From: Methanomicrobiales archaeon
GTDB lineage: Archaea; Halobacteriota; Methanomicrobia; Methanomicrobiales; JACTUA01
NCBI GenBank assembly: GCA_030019205.1
Contig: JASEFH010000015.1
Coordinates: 1-63,457 of the forward strand
Length of the DNA stretch: 63,457 nucleotides
Reading direction: 5' to 3'
In this document: piece after piece, positions 18,651 through 26,807 of the stretch
How positions within the stretch are numbered: position 1 is the stretch's first letter
How the letters are laid out: every line of letters starts with the position of its first letter
Notes under the pieces: model-generated
The model's input: the letters and a program-made list of their open reading frames with translations, nothing else
Told to the model about the DNA's origin: nothing
Database searches by the model: none
Made by a program: the position numbers and the translations under genes

Positions 18651-20170
18651 TCCCTCACCTCTCGGATGTATACCGTCTCCTTCTCTCTTACTCCTTTCAG
18701 TTTATCCATGTCTATTACAGTCCCGATGATGTTCGTGCCGTCGAATGGTTCGGAGGTCGGCCCGAACTCTGTGCTCGCCTCCGTTCTGACCCCGACCATT
18801 CCCGCTCCCCGCCGCGAGTCGTTGGTCATCGCGAGAACGGCGCGCTCGACGCGACCGACAGGAGTGTTCTCCGGGATGATCTTCATTCCCTCTCCCAGCC
18901 GTGGCTTGAATAGGTATACATCCTCGAAGTGGAAGAACAGGGGCATCGTTCCCACCCTGCGCCTGTCCAGCCCCGTGACGGAGCGGAATACTTTTACTGT
19001 CAGCGGAGCATGGCGATCGTCGAGTGCGACATCCACCACCTTACCGGCGGAGACGGACTTCAGGCGGACCCGTCCTGCCGCGAGCACCTCCAGCGTGGTC
19101 GGGGGGTCCTGGTCGACCACCACCCAGTCACCGGAGGGTGCGTCCACGTCGACGGCAATGTTGCGCGCCGCCCCGATGCGGCGGGCCTCCTGGACCGTAA
19201 GGCCGATCATGTCACACCGCTCCGGCGAGACCTGCAGGCAGAGGATATCCCCCTCCGTCGCGAGCTTCGCCAGCTCGATCCCGTGCGTCACCTGCCCGAC
19301 GACAGTGTGGGCTGGCGTCCCGGGCAGATCCGTGCGGTAGATGTAGAGCGCGCCCTGCGACCTTCCGCCCGCACGGGCGGTTATGGTGCCCTCCCTGCGG
19401 GCGGACGGATGCTCCGCGGGGACGCCGATTCCGGCCGGCGTCGGATCCATGATGTGCGTGCTGGTGGCCCGCCCGACGCGGAAGTGGCCGTCCTGCACGC
19501 TCCACAGGAGATGCTCGACGCTCGCAGCGCTGTGCGTATCGATCCGCCCGGGCTCGTAGCCCTCGGCGGCGGCGGCGACGTAGGATATGACCTGCATCCC
19601 CTCCTCCAGGAGGAGGCTTCCGTCCGTCGTCGTGAACGAGCGGCTGGTGTCGGCAACACTGACGATCCGCTCCATCCGCTCCAGGGCGGCTCCGGGAGAC
19701 CAGCGGTCGATCACTCCGCGTCCGCTGACCACCCTGCCGATGACGCCCCCGTCCGCGGCGGCGCCGTGATCGGCCACATGGCGCATCCGCGAGAAGACCA
19801 GGGCGGATCGGGCGGGATCGTAGCCGCTGCACCCCAGGATCACGTCCCCTCGCTCGTAGAGGTGCGGTGCGCGGTCGGGCCTGATGCCGGACGGGAACGG
19901 GCCGAACGCAGCCGCGTACCGATCCGCCCACTGGATCGGGAGGGGTCCCCCAATCGCGGAGATGATCGGGGATGCCTGCGCCGGGTCCAGGAGCTCGACC
20001 ACCACCTCGCCGCCGCTCGTGGCGACCTGCAGGGATCGGGTCTGCTCCGCCTCGGCAGCCCTCGGCACGATGACGGCGACGGCGCAGCGGGGATCCCGTC
20101 CGGGCAGGATATCCTGCAGGGTAGCCCCCGCATCCACTTCCACCCGCTTTCCATCGAGGTGGATCTCCAT
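18647..20170 (-). CDS. mmp3: Methanogenesis marker protein 3
   Basis: A 507-residue marker 3 (UPF0288) protein. It starts with a small ubiquitin-like domain (MEIHLDGKRVEVDAGATLQD) followed by a region related to cyclophilin-type folds (PLFFHFEDVYLFKPRLGEGM, GQVTHGIELAKLATEGD). Mmp3 is one of the proteins reported with McrC and AtwA in reductase activation. I chose ATG 20170 because GAGGTGAG lies just upstream; a GTG at 20179 adds three residues. The stop overlaps mmp6, and the start lies 10 bases after the atwA stop. Confidence 0.9.
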   Translation of the reverse strand: MEIHLDGKRVEVDAGATLQDILPGRDPRCAVAVIVPRAAEAEQTRSLQVATSGGEVVVELLDPAQASPIISAIGGPLPIQWADRYAAAFGPFPSGIRPDRAPHLYERGDVILGCSGYDPARSALVFSRMRHVADHGAAADGGVIGRVVSGRGVIDRWSPGAALERMERIVSVADTSRSFTTTDGSLLLEEGMQVISYVAAAAEGYEPGRIDTHSAASVEHLLWSVQDGHFRVGRATSTHIMDPTPAGIGVPAEHPSARREGTITARAGGRSQGALYIYRTDLPGTPAHTVVGQVTHGIELAKLATEGDILCLQVSPERCDMIGLTVQEARRIGAARNIAVDVDAPSGDWVVVDQDPPTTLEVLAAGRVRLKSVSAGKVVDVALDDRHAPLTVKVFRSVTGLDRRRVGTMPLFFHFEDVYLFKPRLGEGMKIIPENTPVGRVERAVLAMTNDSRRGAGMVGVRTEASTEFGPTSEPFDGTNIIGTVIDMDKLKGVREKETVYIREVRE

Positions 20171-20180
20171 CTGCCTCACC

Positions 20181-21791
20181 TCAGGGGGCAGCCTTTCCCA
20201 TGACCATGCGCTCCTCTTCGGTGAGACTCTCCAGCACCTCCGCCGTAGGCCCGATCTTGATGATCCGCCCCCCCCGCATCAGGGCGATCCGGTCACATAT
20301 GTCCTTTACGAACTCCATGTCGTGCGAGACGACGATGAACGTCTCGTCCGTCTCGTCCCGCGCGGTGATGATGGAGTGTTTCACGTCGATCTTGGTGATG
20401 GGGTCCATGGTGCCGGTCGGTTCGTCCAGGATCACCATGCGGGGTTCGCGGATCAGCACCTGGGCGAGGGCCACGCGGTGCCGCTCCCCCTCCGAGAGCT
20501 GGCCCGGGTAGCGGTCCAGGATCTCGCGGCTCTTCTCCTCGGAGAAGCCGGCCATGCGCAGCGTGAGCACGGCCTTGCGCACCGCCAGTTCCTTGGGGAA
20601 CTCGAGCCCGATCGCGTCGGTGAGGTTGTCGAGCACGGTGCGGTGGGGGTAGAGGTCGTACTCCTGGTGCAGCAGCCCGATATACTCCTTCGCCCGCCCC
20701 CGCTGGTCGATCCCCGGCTTGGTCATGTCGATCCAGGTGTCCCCGATGCGGATGTTCATCTCCCCGCTCGTCGGCTCGATGATCCCCGCCATGATCCGGG
20801 AGAGCGTCGTCTTGCCCGCACCGCTCTTCCCGATAATCCCGAAGATCTCCTTCTCCGCAACCTCGAAGCTGACCCCATTGACGGCTTTCACCACGCCACG
20901 GTCCACGGAAAGGTAACGCTTCACCACATCCCGTCCGATGAGGATCTTCGTGCCGAACTTCGCCGCGTCGTACTCCTCAACCTCCGGGAGTCCGGACATG
21001 AACTGCCCGATCACTTCTGCCGGCGGCCCGATCTCGATCATCTCCCCGTCCGCCAGGAGGAGCGCCCGGTCTGCGACCGTCTCGATCACCTGCGGGAAGT
21101 GGGACGTGATCACCATCCCCATATGGTTCTTGCTCGTCGCTTCGAGGAGAGTCTCGTGCACCAGACTCGCCGTCTCCGGATCGAGCGTTCCCGTGGGCTC
21201 GTCGGCGAAGAGCATGATCGGCTCTTTGGCGAGCTGGCGGGCGAGCACCACCCGCTGCTTCTCCCCGCCGGAGAGGTCCCGGGCGATGTGCATCATGCGG
21301 TGAGAGAGCCGGACCTCGTCCAGCAGGTCGGCAGCCCGATTGATCGCTTTCTCCTCCGGGTAGTTGACGTCGTCCAGCGCCCGCAGCACGTTCTCGATCA
21401 CCCGGTCGTTGCCGTAGAGGGCGAACGTCCGCTGGAACATGATGGCGGTGCGGCGCATGATCCGGCGCTTCATCGCCTCGCTCTTCCCGCCCCAGAAGTC
21501 CACGTCGACCGCCTTCAGCGTGCCGGGGCATTTCGGGCAGGGCTTCCCCGCCATACTCGGCATATCCAGGTAGCTGCAGGCATCGCATGCGGCGACATGG
21601 TAGATGATCCTCCCGCTGGTGGGAGGCTGGTCGACCCCCCGCATGAGGTGCATCAGCACCGTCTTTCCTGCACCGCTCCTGCCGATGACGCCAAATATTT
21701 CACCCTCCGCCACCTCAAAACTGATATTCTTTAGTGCCTTTTTTCCGTTAAAATGCATGGAGAGGTTCTCAACCGTAATGAAAGGGACCAT
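20181..21791 (-). CDS. atwA: Methyl-coenzyme M reductase system component A2
   Basis: AtwA is a 536-residue cytoplasmic protein with two ABC ATPase domains. It supplies ATP hydrolysis for reductive activation of methyl-coenzyme M reductase. Domain 1 has Walker A GRSGAGKT near residue 38 and signature LSGGEKQRVVLARQ. Domain 2 has GKSGAGKT near 325 and the variant signature LSEGERHRVALAQ. A cysteine insert (CDACSYLDMPSMAGKPCPKC, about 70-89) in domain 1 could bind zinc. No membrane domain is present. A clear TATA box and GAGGAAG before the ATG mark the head of the operon running through mmp7. Confidence 0.95.
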   Translation of the reverse strand: MVPFITVENLSMHFNGKKALKNISFEVAEGEIFGVIGRSGAGKTVLMHLMRGVDQPPTSGRIIYHVAACDACSYLDMPSMAGKPCPKCPGTLKAVDVDFWGGKSEAMKRRIMRRTAIMFQRTFALYGNDRVIENVLRALDDVNYPEEKAINRAADLLDEVRLSHRMMHIARDLSGGEKQRVVLARQLAKEPIMLFADEPTGTLDPETASLVHETLLEATSKNHMGMVITSHFPQVIETVADRALLLADGEMIEIGPPAEVIGQFMSGLPEVEEYDAAKFGTKILIGRDVVKRYLSVDRGVVKAVNGVSFEVAEKEIFGIIGKSGAGKTTLSRIMAGIIEPTSGEMNIRIGDTWIDMTKPGIDQRGRAKEYIGLLHQEYDLYPHRTVLDNLTDAIGLEFPKELAVRKAVLTLRMAGFSEEKSREILDRYPGQLSEGERHRVALAQVLIREPRMVILDEPTGTMDPITKIDVKHSIITARDETDETFIVVSHDMEFVKDICDRIALMRGGRIIKIGPTAEVLESLTEEERMVMGKAAP

Positions 21792-21796
21792 GGCTC

Positions 21797-21848
21797 TTCC
21801 TCGTTACCTATTGTCTCATATGTGTAATATTACCATTATATATTAAAA
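21797..21848 (-). promoter_or_regulatory. Promoter and ribosome binding site of the atwA-mmp operon
   Basis: On the minus strand GTTTTAATATATAAT at 21848-21834 is a strong TATA box in otherwise GC-rich DNA. Transcription should begin near 21815, giving a leader of about 25 bases. The leader contains GAGGAAG five bases before the atwA ATG. It is the only good promoter seen ahead of the seven-gene unit. Confidence 0.7.
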
Positions 21849-21862
21849 CGATACGAGCAGCA

Positions 21863-22678
21863 TCAACCGGGGCAGAGTTTTCTCACGATCTCGACCACGT
21901 CCGACACCCTCTGGATGATGTAGTCGGCAGATCGGTAGAGTTCATCCGGTTTTCTCCAGCACCGCTGCTGTTCGGACAGGATGGCGACATCCGCTTTCTC
22001 CATCGCAGGGAGATCGTTGATGCCATCCCCCACCATCACCACCGTATCGAACTCCCGTTTCAGATCCTCGACGATCTGCGCCTTGATCTGCGGCGTCGCG
22101 GTGCCGTAGACCCGGTCGATGGGAACTCCCAGATGCTCTGCAATCCGTTCCAGCTTCTCCCCCCGATCGCCGGAGGCGATGTAGGTCGCGACACCCAGCT
22201 TCTGCAGGGCATGAATGGTATCCATCGCCCCCCTGAATGGCCTCCCGCCGGAGGTGACGGTGAACTCGATACCCTTCAACTCAAAGTTGACGATGGCGCC
22301 GCTGTCCATCATCACGATGGCCTCCCGTTTGCACTGCGCCCAGACCGCACGGATGCAGTCCTGGATGTCTCGAACTGTCGCGTGGCGGTCGTTGTAGAGG
22401 ACATCGCCGACGTCTTCGGATACGACGACCCTGCGGGCACAGGCAATCCCGAAGCCGATCCGATTCTCGGTCAGATACTCCGAGAGGAGTTTCGCGGGCG
22501 GCGTTTCCATGATTTCGCGGGAGTGGACGTGGAGCACGACGAGCACCCGATGGATGGAACTGTAGGTGAGGATCGTCGTCTCGGCATCGAGATGGATCTT
22601 CTGGGATCTCACGTCTTTCACCGCACGGTACGTGCGGAGCAACGTTCCAGCGCTGTCGAACACCACCGCGATTGCCAT
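21863..22678 (-). CDS. HAD-superfamily phosphatase, soluble P-type ATPase-like
   Basis: A 271-residue HAD protein resembling the phosphatase part of P-type ATPases. Motif I is VVFDSAGTLL: the nucleophile Asp8 is present, but the usual acid two residues on is alanine, as in DxxGT variants. Motif II is VTSGG, motif III a lysine near TPQIKAQIV, and motif IV VGDGINDLPAMEKAD is typical of P-type ATPases. There are no membrane segments. GGGTGAG lies 7 bases before the ATG. It sits just upstream of the atwA operon on the same strand, separated by the atwA promoter. The substrate is unknown. Confidence 0.82.
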   Translation of the reverse strand: MAIAVVFDSAGTLLRTYRAVKDVRSQKIHLDAETTILTYSSIHRVLVVLHVHSREIMETPPAKLLSEYLTENRIGFGIACARRVVVSEDVGDVLYNDRHATVRDIQDCIRAVWAQCKREAIVMMDSGAIVNFELKGIEFTVTSGGRPFRGAMDTIHALQKLGVATYIASGDRGEKLERIAEHLGVPIDRVYGTATPQIKAQIVEDLKREFDTVVMVGDGINDLPAMEKADVAILSEQQRCWRKPDELYRSADYIIQRVSDVVEIVRKLCPG

Positions 22679-22963
22679 CGCATCTCACCCTCAAGCAGAC
22701 TGCGGCACGCCTCTCCGACCGCAGGTGTACTTCCGCCCCCACCTGTCGGCACAGTTGTACACTGCAGATAAAAATTGGTATGCCATCGTAATAAGTCATT
22801 TGCCCATCGGGAATTCGCTGGATGCGGCTGTTCTCGCGGTGGACCGGCATCCGCCGGAGAGCGGTAGCCGATCCAGCCCGGCCGCCCCGTGGACTCCGCC
22901 GAAGTTCACCGGGCGAGGGAAGGGCACTAGTATTATGGATGCCGCCGCTCCATTCCTGTTGGT

Positions 22964-23983
22964 ATGCGCAGGAGAGATACGGGGAACGCAGGAGGCACCC
23001 CCGCATCCGCGCGGGTCGGGAGCCCCCTGGAGGAGACGGCGGAGAAGATCCGGCGGATGGAGATCCGCGGGGCGGGACGGATTGCACGGGCAGCGGCGGA
23101 TGCGTTGCGGGTGCATGCGGAGACCGTCGATGCCCGCAGCCTGGAGGCGTTCCGGGAGGAGATGGAGGCGGCAGCCCAGAGGCTGGTCTCCACGCGGCCG
23201 ACGGCGGTCTCCCTGCCGAACGCGGTTCACATCGTGATGGCGCCCCTCGACCAGGCCGGAGACGTCGAGGAGGCCCGCCGCGGCATCATCGAGCGTTCGG
23301 TGCGGTTCGTCGAGTCCTCCCTCTCGGCGGTCGAGCGGATCGGGGAAATTGGAGCCCAGCACATCCAGGACGGCGACGTCCTCATGACCCACTGCAACTC
23401 CGAGGCGGCGCTCGCCTGCATCTGCGGAGCGCACCGCCAGGGAAAGGAGATCGAGGTCTATGCCACAGAGGTTCGGCCCGGGAACCAGGGGAGGATCACC
23501 ATCCAGTGGCTGAACGATGCCGGGATCCGGACCAACTACATCGTGGACTCGGCGGTCCGCTACTTCATCAACAAAGTCGACAAGGTCTTCGTGGGCGCGG
23601 ATGCCATCGCCGTCAACGGCGCCGTCGTCAACAAGATCGGAACCTCGCAGGTCGCGCTCGCCGCCCACGAGGCACGCACCAACTTCATCGTTGCCGCCGA
23701 GACTTTCAAGTTCGCCCCGCGAACCATCTTCGGGGAGCTCGTGGAGATCGAGGAAAGGAGCGGGGGCGAGATCCTGCCGCCGGAGGTTGCTGCCGCTCTC
23801 CCCCACGTGCGTGTTCGCAACCCGGTCTTCGATGTGACGCCGGCCGCCTACGTGGACTTCATCATCACCGAACAGGGGGCGATCCCGCCCACCCTGGCGT
23901 TCATCATCCTGCGGGAGTACCTGGGCTGGAGCGTCGAGGAATTCCATAAGGAATTTTTGATCGACCATCGAAACCCGGTATGA
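22964..23983 (+). CDS. Ribose 1,5-bisphosphate isomerase
   Basis: A 339-residue eIF2B-like sugar phosphate isomerase. Archaeal members convert ribose 1,5-bisphosphate to ribulose 1,5-bisphosphate, feeding form III RuBisCO in AMP salvage. Cys144 in MTHCNSEA and Asp213 in VGADAIAVNG match the two catalytic residues known in the Thermococcus enzyme, and NKIGTSQ follows as expected. This separates it from methylthioribose phosphate isomerase and eIF2B subunits, though not with full certainty. ATG 22964 lies about 30 bases after a TATA-like AGTATTAT; the first 20 residues are not conserved. RuBisCO itself is not in the window. Confidence 0.88.
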   Translation: MRRRDTGNAGGTPASARVGSPLEETAEKIRRMEIRGAGRIARAAADALRVHAETVDARSLEAFREEMEAAAQRLVSTRPTAVSLPNAVHIVMAPLDQAGDVEEARRGIIERSVRFVESSLSAVERIGEIGAQHIQDGDVLMTHCNSEAALACICGAHRQGKEIEVYATEVRPGNQGRITIQWLNDAGIRTNYIVDSAVRYFINKVDKVFVGADAIAVNGAVVNKIGTSQVALAAHEARTNFIVAAETFKFAPRTIFGELVEIEERSGGEILPPEVAAALPHVRVRNPVFDVTPAAYVDFIITEQGAIPPTLAFIILREYLGWSVEEFHKEFLIDHRNPV

Positions 23984-24100
23984 TGCGGCACTGTCCGGCC
24001 AGATCGTCCCCGCAGCCGGCTCATCAGCCGAGGGCAGTGAGTCGTCCGGGAGCCGGAGCGCCGCGGATAGACGTTCGAACTGTTCAAGGAGAAACGAGGC

Positions 24101-24922
24101 ATGGACATACAGTTCACCAAACTGCAGGGCAACGGCAATGACTTCATCCTGATCGACGAGCGCGAGGGAGAGGTGATCCCCGATGAGATGAAGGGAAAGT
24201 TCGCCCTGCTCTACTGCGACCGAAGATTCGGTGTGGGTGCCGATGGGGTGATCTATCTCCAGAAGTCCGAATCGGCGGACATCCGCATGCGCCTCTTCCA
24301 GCCGGACGAGAGCGAGGCGGAGATGTGCGGCAACGGAATCCGCTGCCTGGCGAAGTACGCCTTCGACAACGAGTACGTCAAAGAGAAGTGCACGGTCGAG
24401 ACGCCGGCCGGGCGGATTGGGGTGCAGATGTGGTACTCGGAGGAGGGGGAGTTCTGGGCGCGGGTGCAGCTGAACCGTCCCGCGTTCCAGCGGCCCGAGA
24501 TTCCCGCCACGGGCGAGGGGGAGTACCGGGAGGAGATCAACAACCTCACCGTGCATGCGGTCAATACCGGCGTTCCCCATGCCGTCGTCTTCGTGGACGA
24601 GATTGGGGCGGTGGACATCGGCGCGGTCGCGCCGCCCATCCGGAACCATCCCACGTTTCCCCGCGGCGCCAACGTGAACTTCGTCGAACGGGGTGAGGGG
24701 GATACGTTGCGGCTGCGTACGTTCGAGAGAGGTGTCGAGGCGGAGACCACCAGCTGCGGCACCGGCGCCGCCGCCGCGGCGGCGATCGCCCACAGGCTCG
24801 GCCTGGTTGGCGATACGGTCCCCGTGGAGACGACGGGAGGGCCGCTCGTGATCCGCATCGGGGATACTCTCGAACTGGAGGGGCCGGCCTATACGGTCTA
24901 CTCCGGATTCATACCCTGCTGA
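24101..24922 (+). CDS. dapF: Diaminopimelate epimerase
   Basis: DapF converts LL- to meso-diaminopimelate in lysine synthesis. The 273-residue protein has both catalytic cysteines: Cys76 in EAEMCGNGIRC and Cys219 in TTSCGTGAAAA. Other family signatures are KLQGNGNDFILID at residues 7-19 and NTGVPHAVVFVD. Length is normal. The ATG at 24101 has GGAG upstream. It is a single gene, with its 3' end overlapping that of radB by 14 bases (convergent). Confidence 0.95.
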   Translation: MDIQFTKLQGNGNDFILIDEREGEVIPDEMKGKFALLYCDRRFGVGADGVIYLQKSESADIRMRLFQPDESEAEMCGNGIRCLAKYAFDNEYVKEKCTVETPAGRIGVQMWYSEEGEFWARVQLNRPAFQRPEIPATGEGEYREEINNLTVHAVNTGVPHAVVFVDEIGAVDIGAVAPPIRNHPTFPRGANVNFVERGEGDTLRLRTFERGVEAETTSCGTGAAAAAAIAHRLGLVGDTVPVETTGGPLVIRIGDTLELEGPAYTVYSGFIPC

Positions 24923-25577
24923 TGCCCTCCCCCGTGATCACGAAGTCAAAATAGGTCCCTTCGGGCAGGGAGCGGTGCTTGACCAGCACCGCCCTCCGGA
25001 ACCCATCCCGCTTCTCGATGCGGACGATCGTCTTGGAAAGGTGGAGGAGCGCAGTCCCCCCGAGGCCGCGGAACTCTTCAGTGTCCACGTCTATGTACAC
25101 CTGGTTGGTGATCAGCACAGGCAGGTCGTACTTCTTTGCCAGCCCGAGGAGGTGGATCATCTGGCGAGCGAGCTTCCGCTGGGCGTCCCGGGTCTCTCCC
25201 AGCTCCGTGCGGTAGAGAGCTGTGGCCGAGTCGACGACGATCAGCCCCACAGTCCCCCGGCGGAGGAGCGTCTCGCTCTCGGCGATCATCAGACCCTGGC
25301 GGTCGAAGTCCGCAGGTTCGTAGATGAAGAGGTTCCCGGCGAGCTCTTCCGCATCCTCCCCGGCGATCTGCCGGAACCGTTCAACGGAGAACCCCTCGGT
25401 ATCGAAGAAGATCACTCCCTTTCCGCTCTTCAAGGCGGCGACCGCGGCGATGATGCAGATCGTGCTCTTCCCGGATCCCGGCTCCCCGTAGACCTGCGTC
25501 AGGGACCGCCGTTCGAGTCCCCCTCCCAGGAGATCATCCAGCGCCTCCACCCCCATCGGCATCCTCTCCGCGTTCAT
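24909..25577 (-). CDS. radB: DNA repair and recombination protein RadB
   Basis: RadB is the short archaeal RadA paralogue of euryarchaea, a recombination mediator. At 222 residues it is only the RecA core: Walker A GEPGSGKST at residues 31-39, and Walker B within GLIVVDSATALYR. It lacks the N-terminal DNA-binding domain of RadA, as expected. The ATG overlaps the larC stop (ATGA), so the two genes are coupled. The 3' end overlaps dapF on the other strand. Confidence 0.94.
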   Translation of the reverse strand: MNAERMPMGVEALDDLLGGGLERRSLTQVYGEPGSGKSTICIIAAVAALKSGKGVIFFDTEGFSVERFRQIAGEDAEELAGNLFIYEPADFDRQGLMIAESETLLRRGTVGLIVVDSATALYRTELGETRDAQRKLARQMIHLLGLAKKYDLPVLITNQVYIDVDTEEFRGLGGTALLHLSKTIVRIEKRDGFRRAVLVKHRSLPEGTYFDFVITGEGISRV

Positions 25578-26761
25578 CGAATCTGCTCCTCGCCCAGTTT
25601 CTCACGGGCAGCCGTTTCTGCTTCCCGCATCACGTCCCGGATGGGCAAGTGCAGCTCCTCTGCCCACCTCCGCACCTGTTCGAACTCCGGTTTGAGGCTG
25701 ACGAGCCGATCCCGCATGTAACTGCACTTCACGTCGACCGAAAAATCCCGCCCCTGCAGACGCAGGGCGACCGGTTCGATCGTCCTCCTCGTGATCAGGC
25801 GGTGGACAGCGGTGCTGCAGCGGATCCCGAGGGTGCCGAGCTCTTCTGCCAGGATCTCCGCCAGCCGCAGCGTGTCCGGGGGCAACGAGATCACCCGCAC
25901 CAGAAACCCGATCCGCCCCTTCTTCATCATCAGCGGCACCGCGCTCGCATCCCGCGCCCCCGCGTCCATCAGGCGGGAGAGGGTGTGGGAGAGCACCTCG
26001 CCGCTTACGTCGTCCACGTTGGTCTCCAGCACGTCCACGCAATCGCGTTCGAAGGCGCTGTCGGTATCCACGATCATCGCCCGGAGGACGTTGGGGATCC
26101 CCGGTGTATCCCGCCTTCCGGCTCCGTAACCGACCGCCCGGATGCGGAGGGGGCCGTGCGGTGGTTCCAGGCTGGAGAACTCCGAGAGAAGCGCTGCACC
26201 GGTGGGCGTGCAGAGCTCGCCGTCCGTGGATCTGCCCGCTCTCACCTGCAATCCCGACCGCTGCAGGATGGCAGCCGTCGCCGGAGCCGGCACGGGCACC
26301 GCCCCGTGGCTACCGGAGATCTCACCGCCTCCCAGCAGGATGGGAAGGACGGCGACCCCGTCGACCCGCAGTGAGTGGAGGGCAGTGCAGGCGCCCAGGA
26401 CGTCTGCGATCGCGTCGTCCGCGCCCACCTCGTGGAAGTGGGGCCGCTCCCCGTGAATGCTGGCTTCGGCCTCGTGCAGCCGCAGGAACACTCTCCGGGC
26501 CATGGCGACGGCGGGCGGCGGTGCCCTTGCCTCATTCACCCGGGCGAGCACCTCCGCAAGAGAGCGAGACGTCGCCGTGGCATGGGTGGAGATCAGTATA
26601 CTCCGGATGCCGCCCCGCTCCACCTCCTCCACGGTCGGCTCCGCCACTACCGACCGCATTGCCTCGATCACCAGGGATCGGTCCGCTCCGAGTGCGAGCA
26701 GCGCTGCGGTCACCATGTCGCCGGCGGCGCCGTGAAAGGGGTCGAACAGAAGAATCCGCAT
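25574..26761 (-). CDS. larC: LarC-type nickel insertion protein
   Basis: A 395-residue DUF111/LarC protein. In lactobacilli LarC is the CTP-dependent nickel chelatase that finishes the nickel-pincer nucleotide cofactor. It begins MRILLFDPFHGAAGDM and has the histidine-rich HFHEVGADDAIADVLG near residue 110. The CTP-binding C-terminal part is present (LETNVDDVSGE, MMKKGRIGFLVRV), without an obvious frameshift between halves. ATG 26761 matches the family start. LarB and LarE are not in the window, so the pathway is only suggested. It is divergent from cdc48 and coupled to radB. Confidence 0.9.
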   Translation of the reverse strand: MRILLFDPFHGAAGDMVTAALLALGADRSLVIEAMRSVVAEPTVEEVERGGIRSILISTHATATSRSLAEVLARVNEARAPPPAVAMARRVFLRLHEAEASIHGERPHFHEVGADDAIADVLGACTALHSLRVDGVAVLPILLGGGEISGSHGAVPVPAPATAAILQRSGLQVRAGRSTDGELCTPTGAALLSEFSSLEPPHGPLRIRAVGYGAGRRDTPGIPNVLRAMIVDTDSAFERDCVDVLETNVDDVSGEVLSHTLSRLMDAGARDASAVPLMMKKGRIGFLVRVISLPPDTLRLAEILAEELGTLGIRCSTAVHRLITRRTIEPVALRLQGRDFSVDVKCSYMRDRLVSLKPEFEQVRRWAEELHLPIRDVMREAETAAREKLGEEQIR

Positions 26762-26773
26762 ACCTGAACAGTA

Positions 26774-26783
26774 CCTATAAATC
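26774..26783. promoter_or_regulatory. Shared divergent TATA region of larC and cdc48
   Basis: CCTATAAATC lies between the two genes. For cdc48 it sits about 27 bases before ATG 26808, implying an almost leaderless mRNA. On the minus strand the same bases read GATTTATAGG, 13-20 bases before the larC ATG, closer than usual. One element may serve both directions. Confidence 0.5.
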
Positions 26784-26807
26784 CCTTCGTATATGACCAT
26801 TAGGGTA

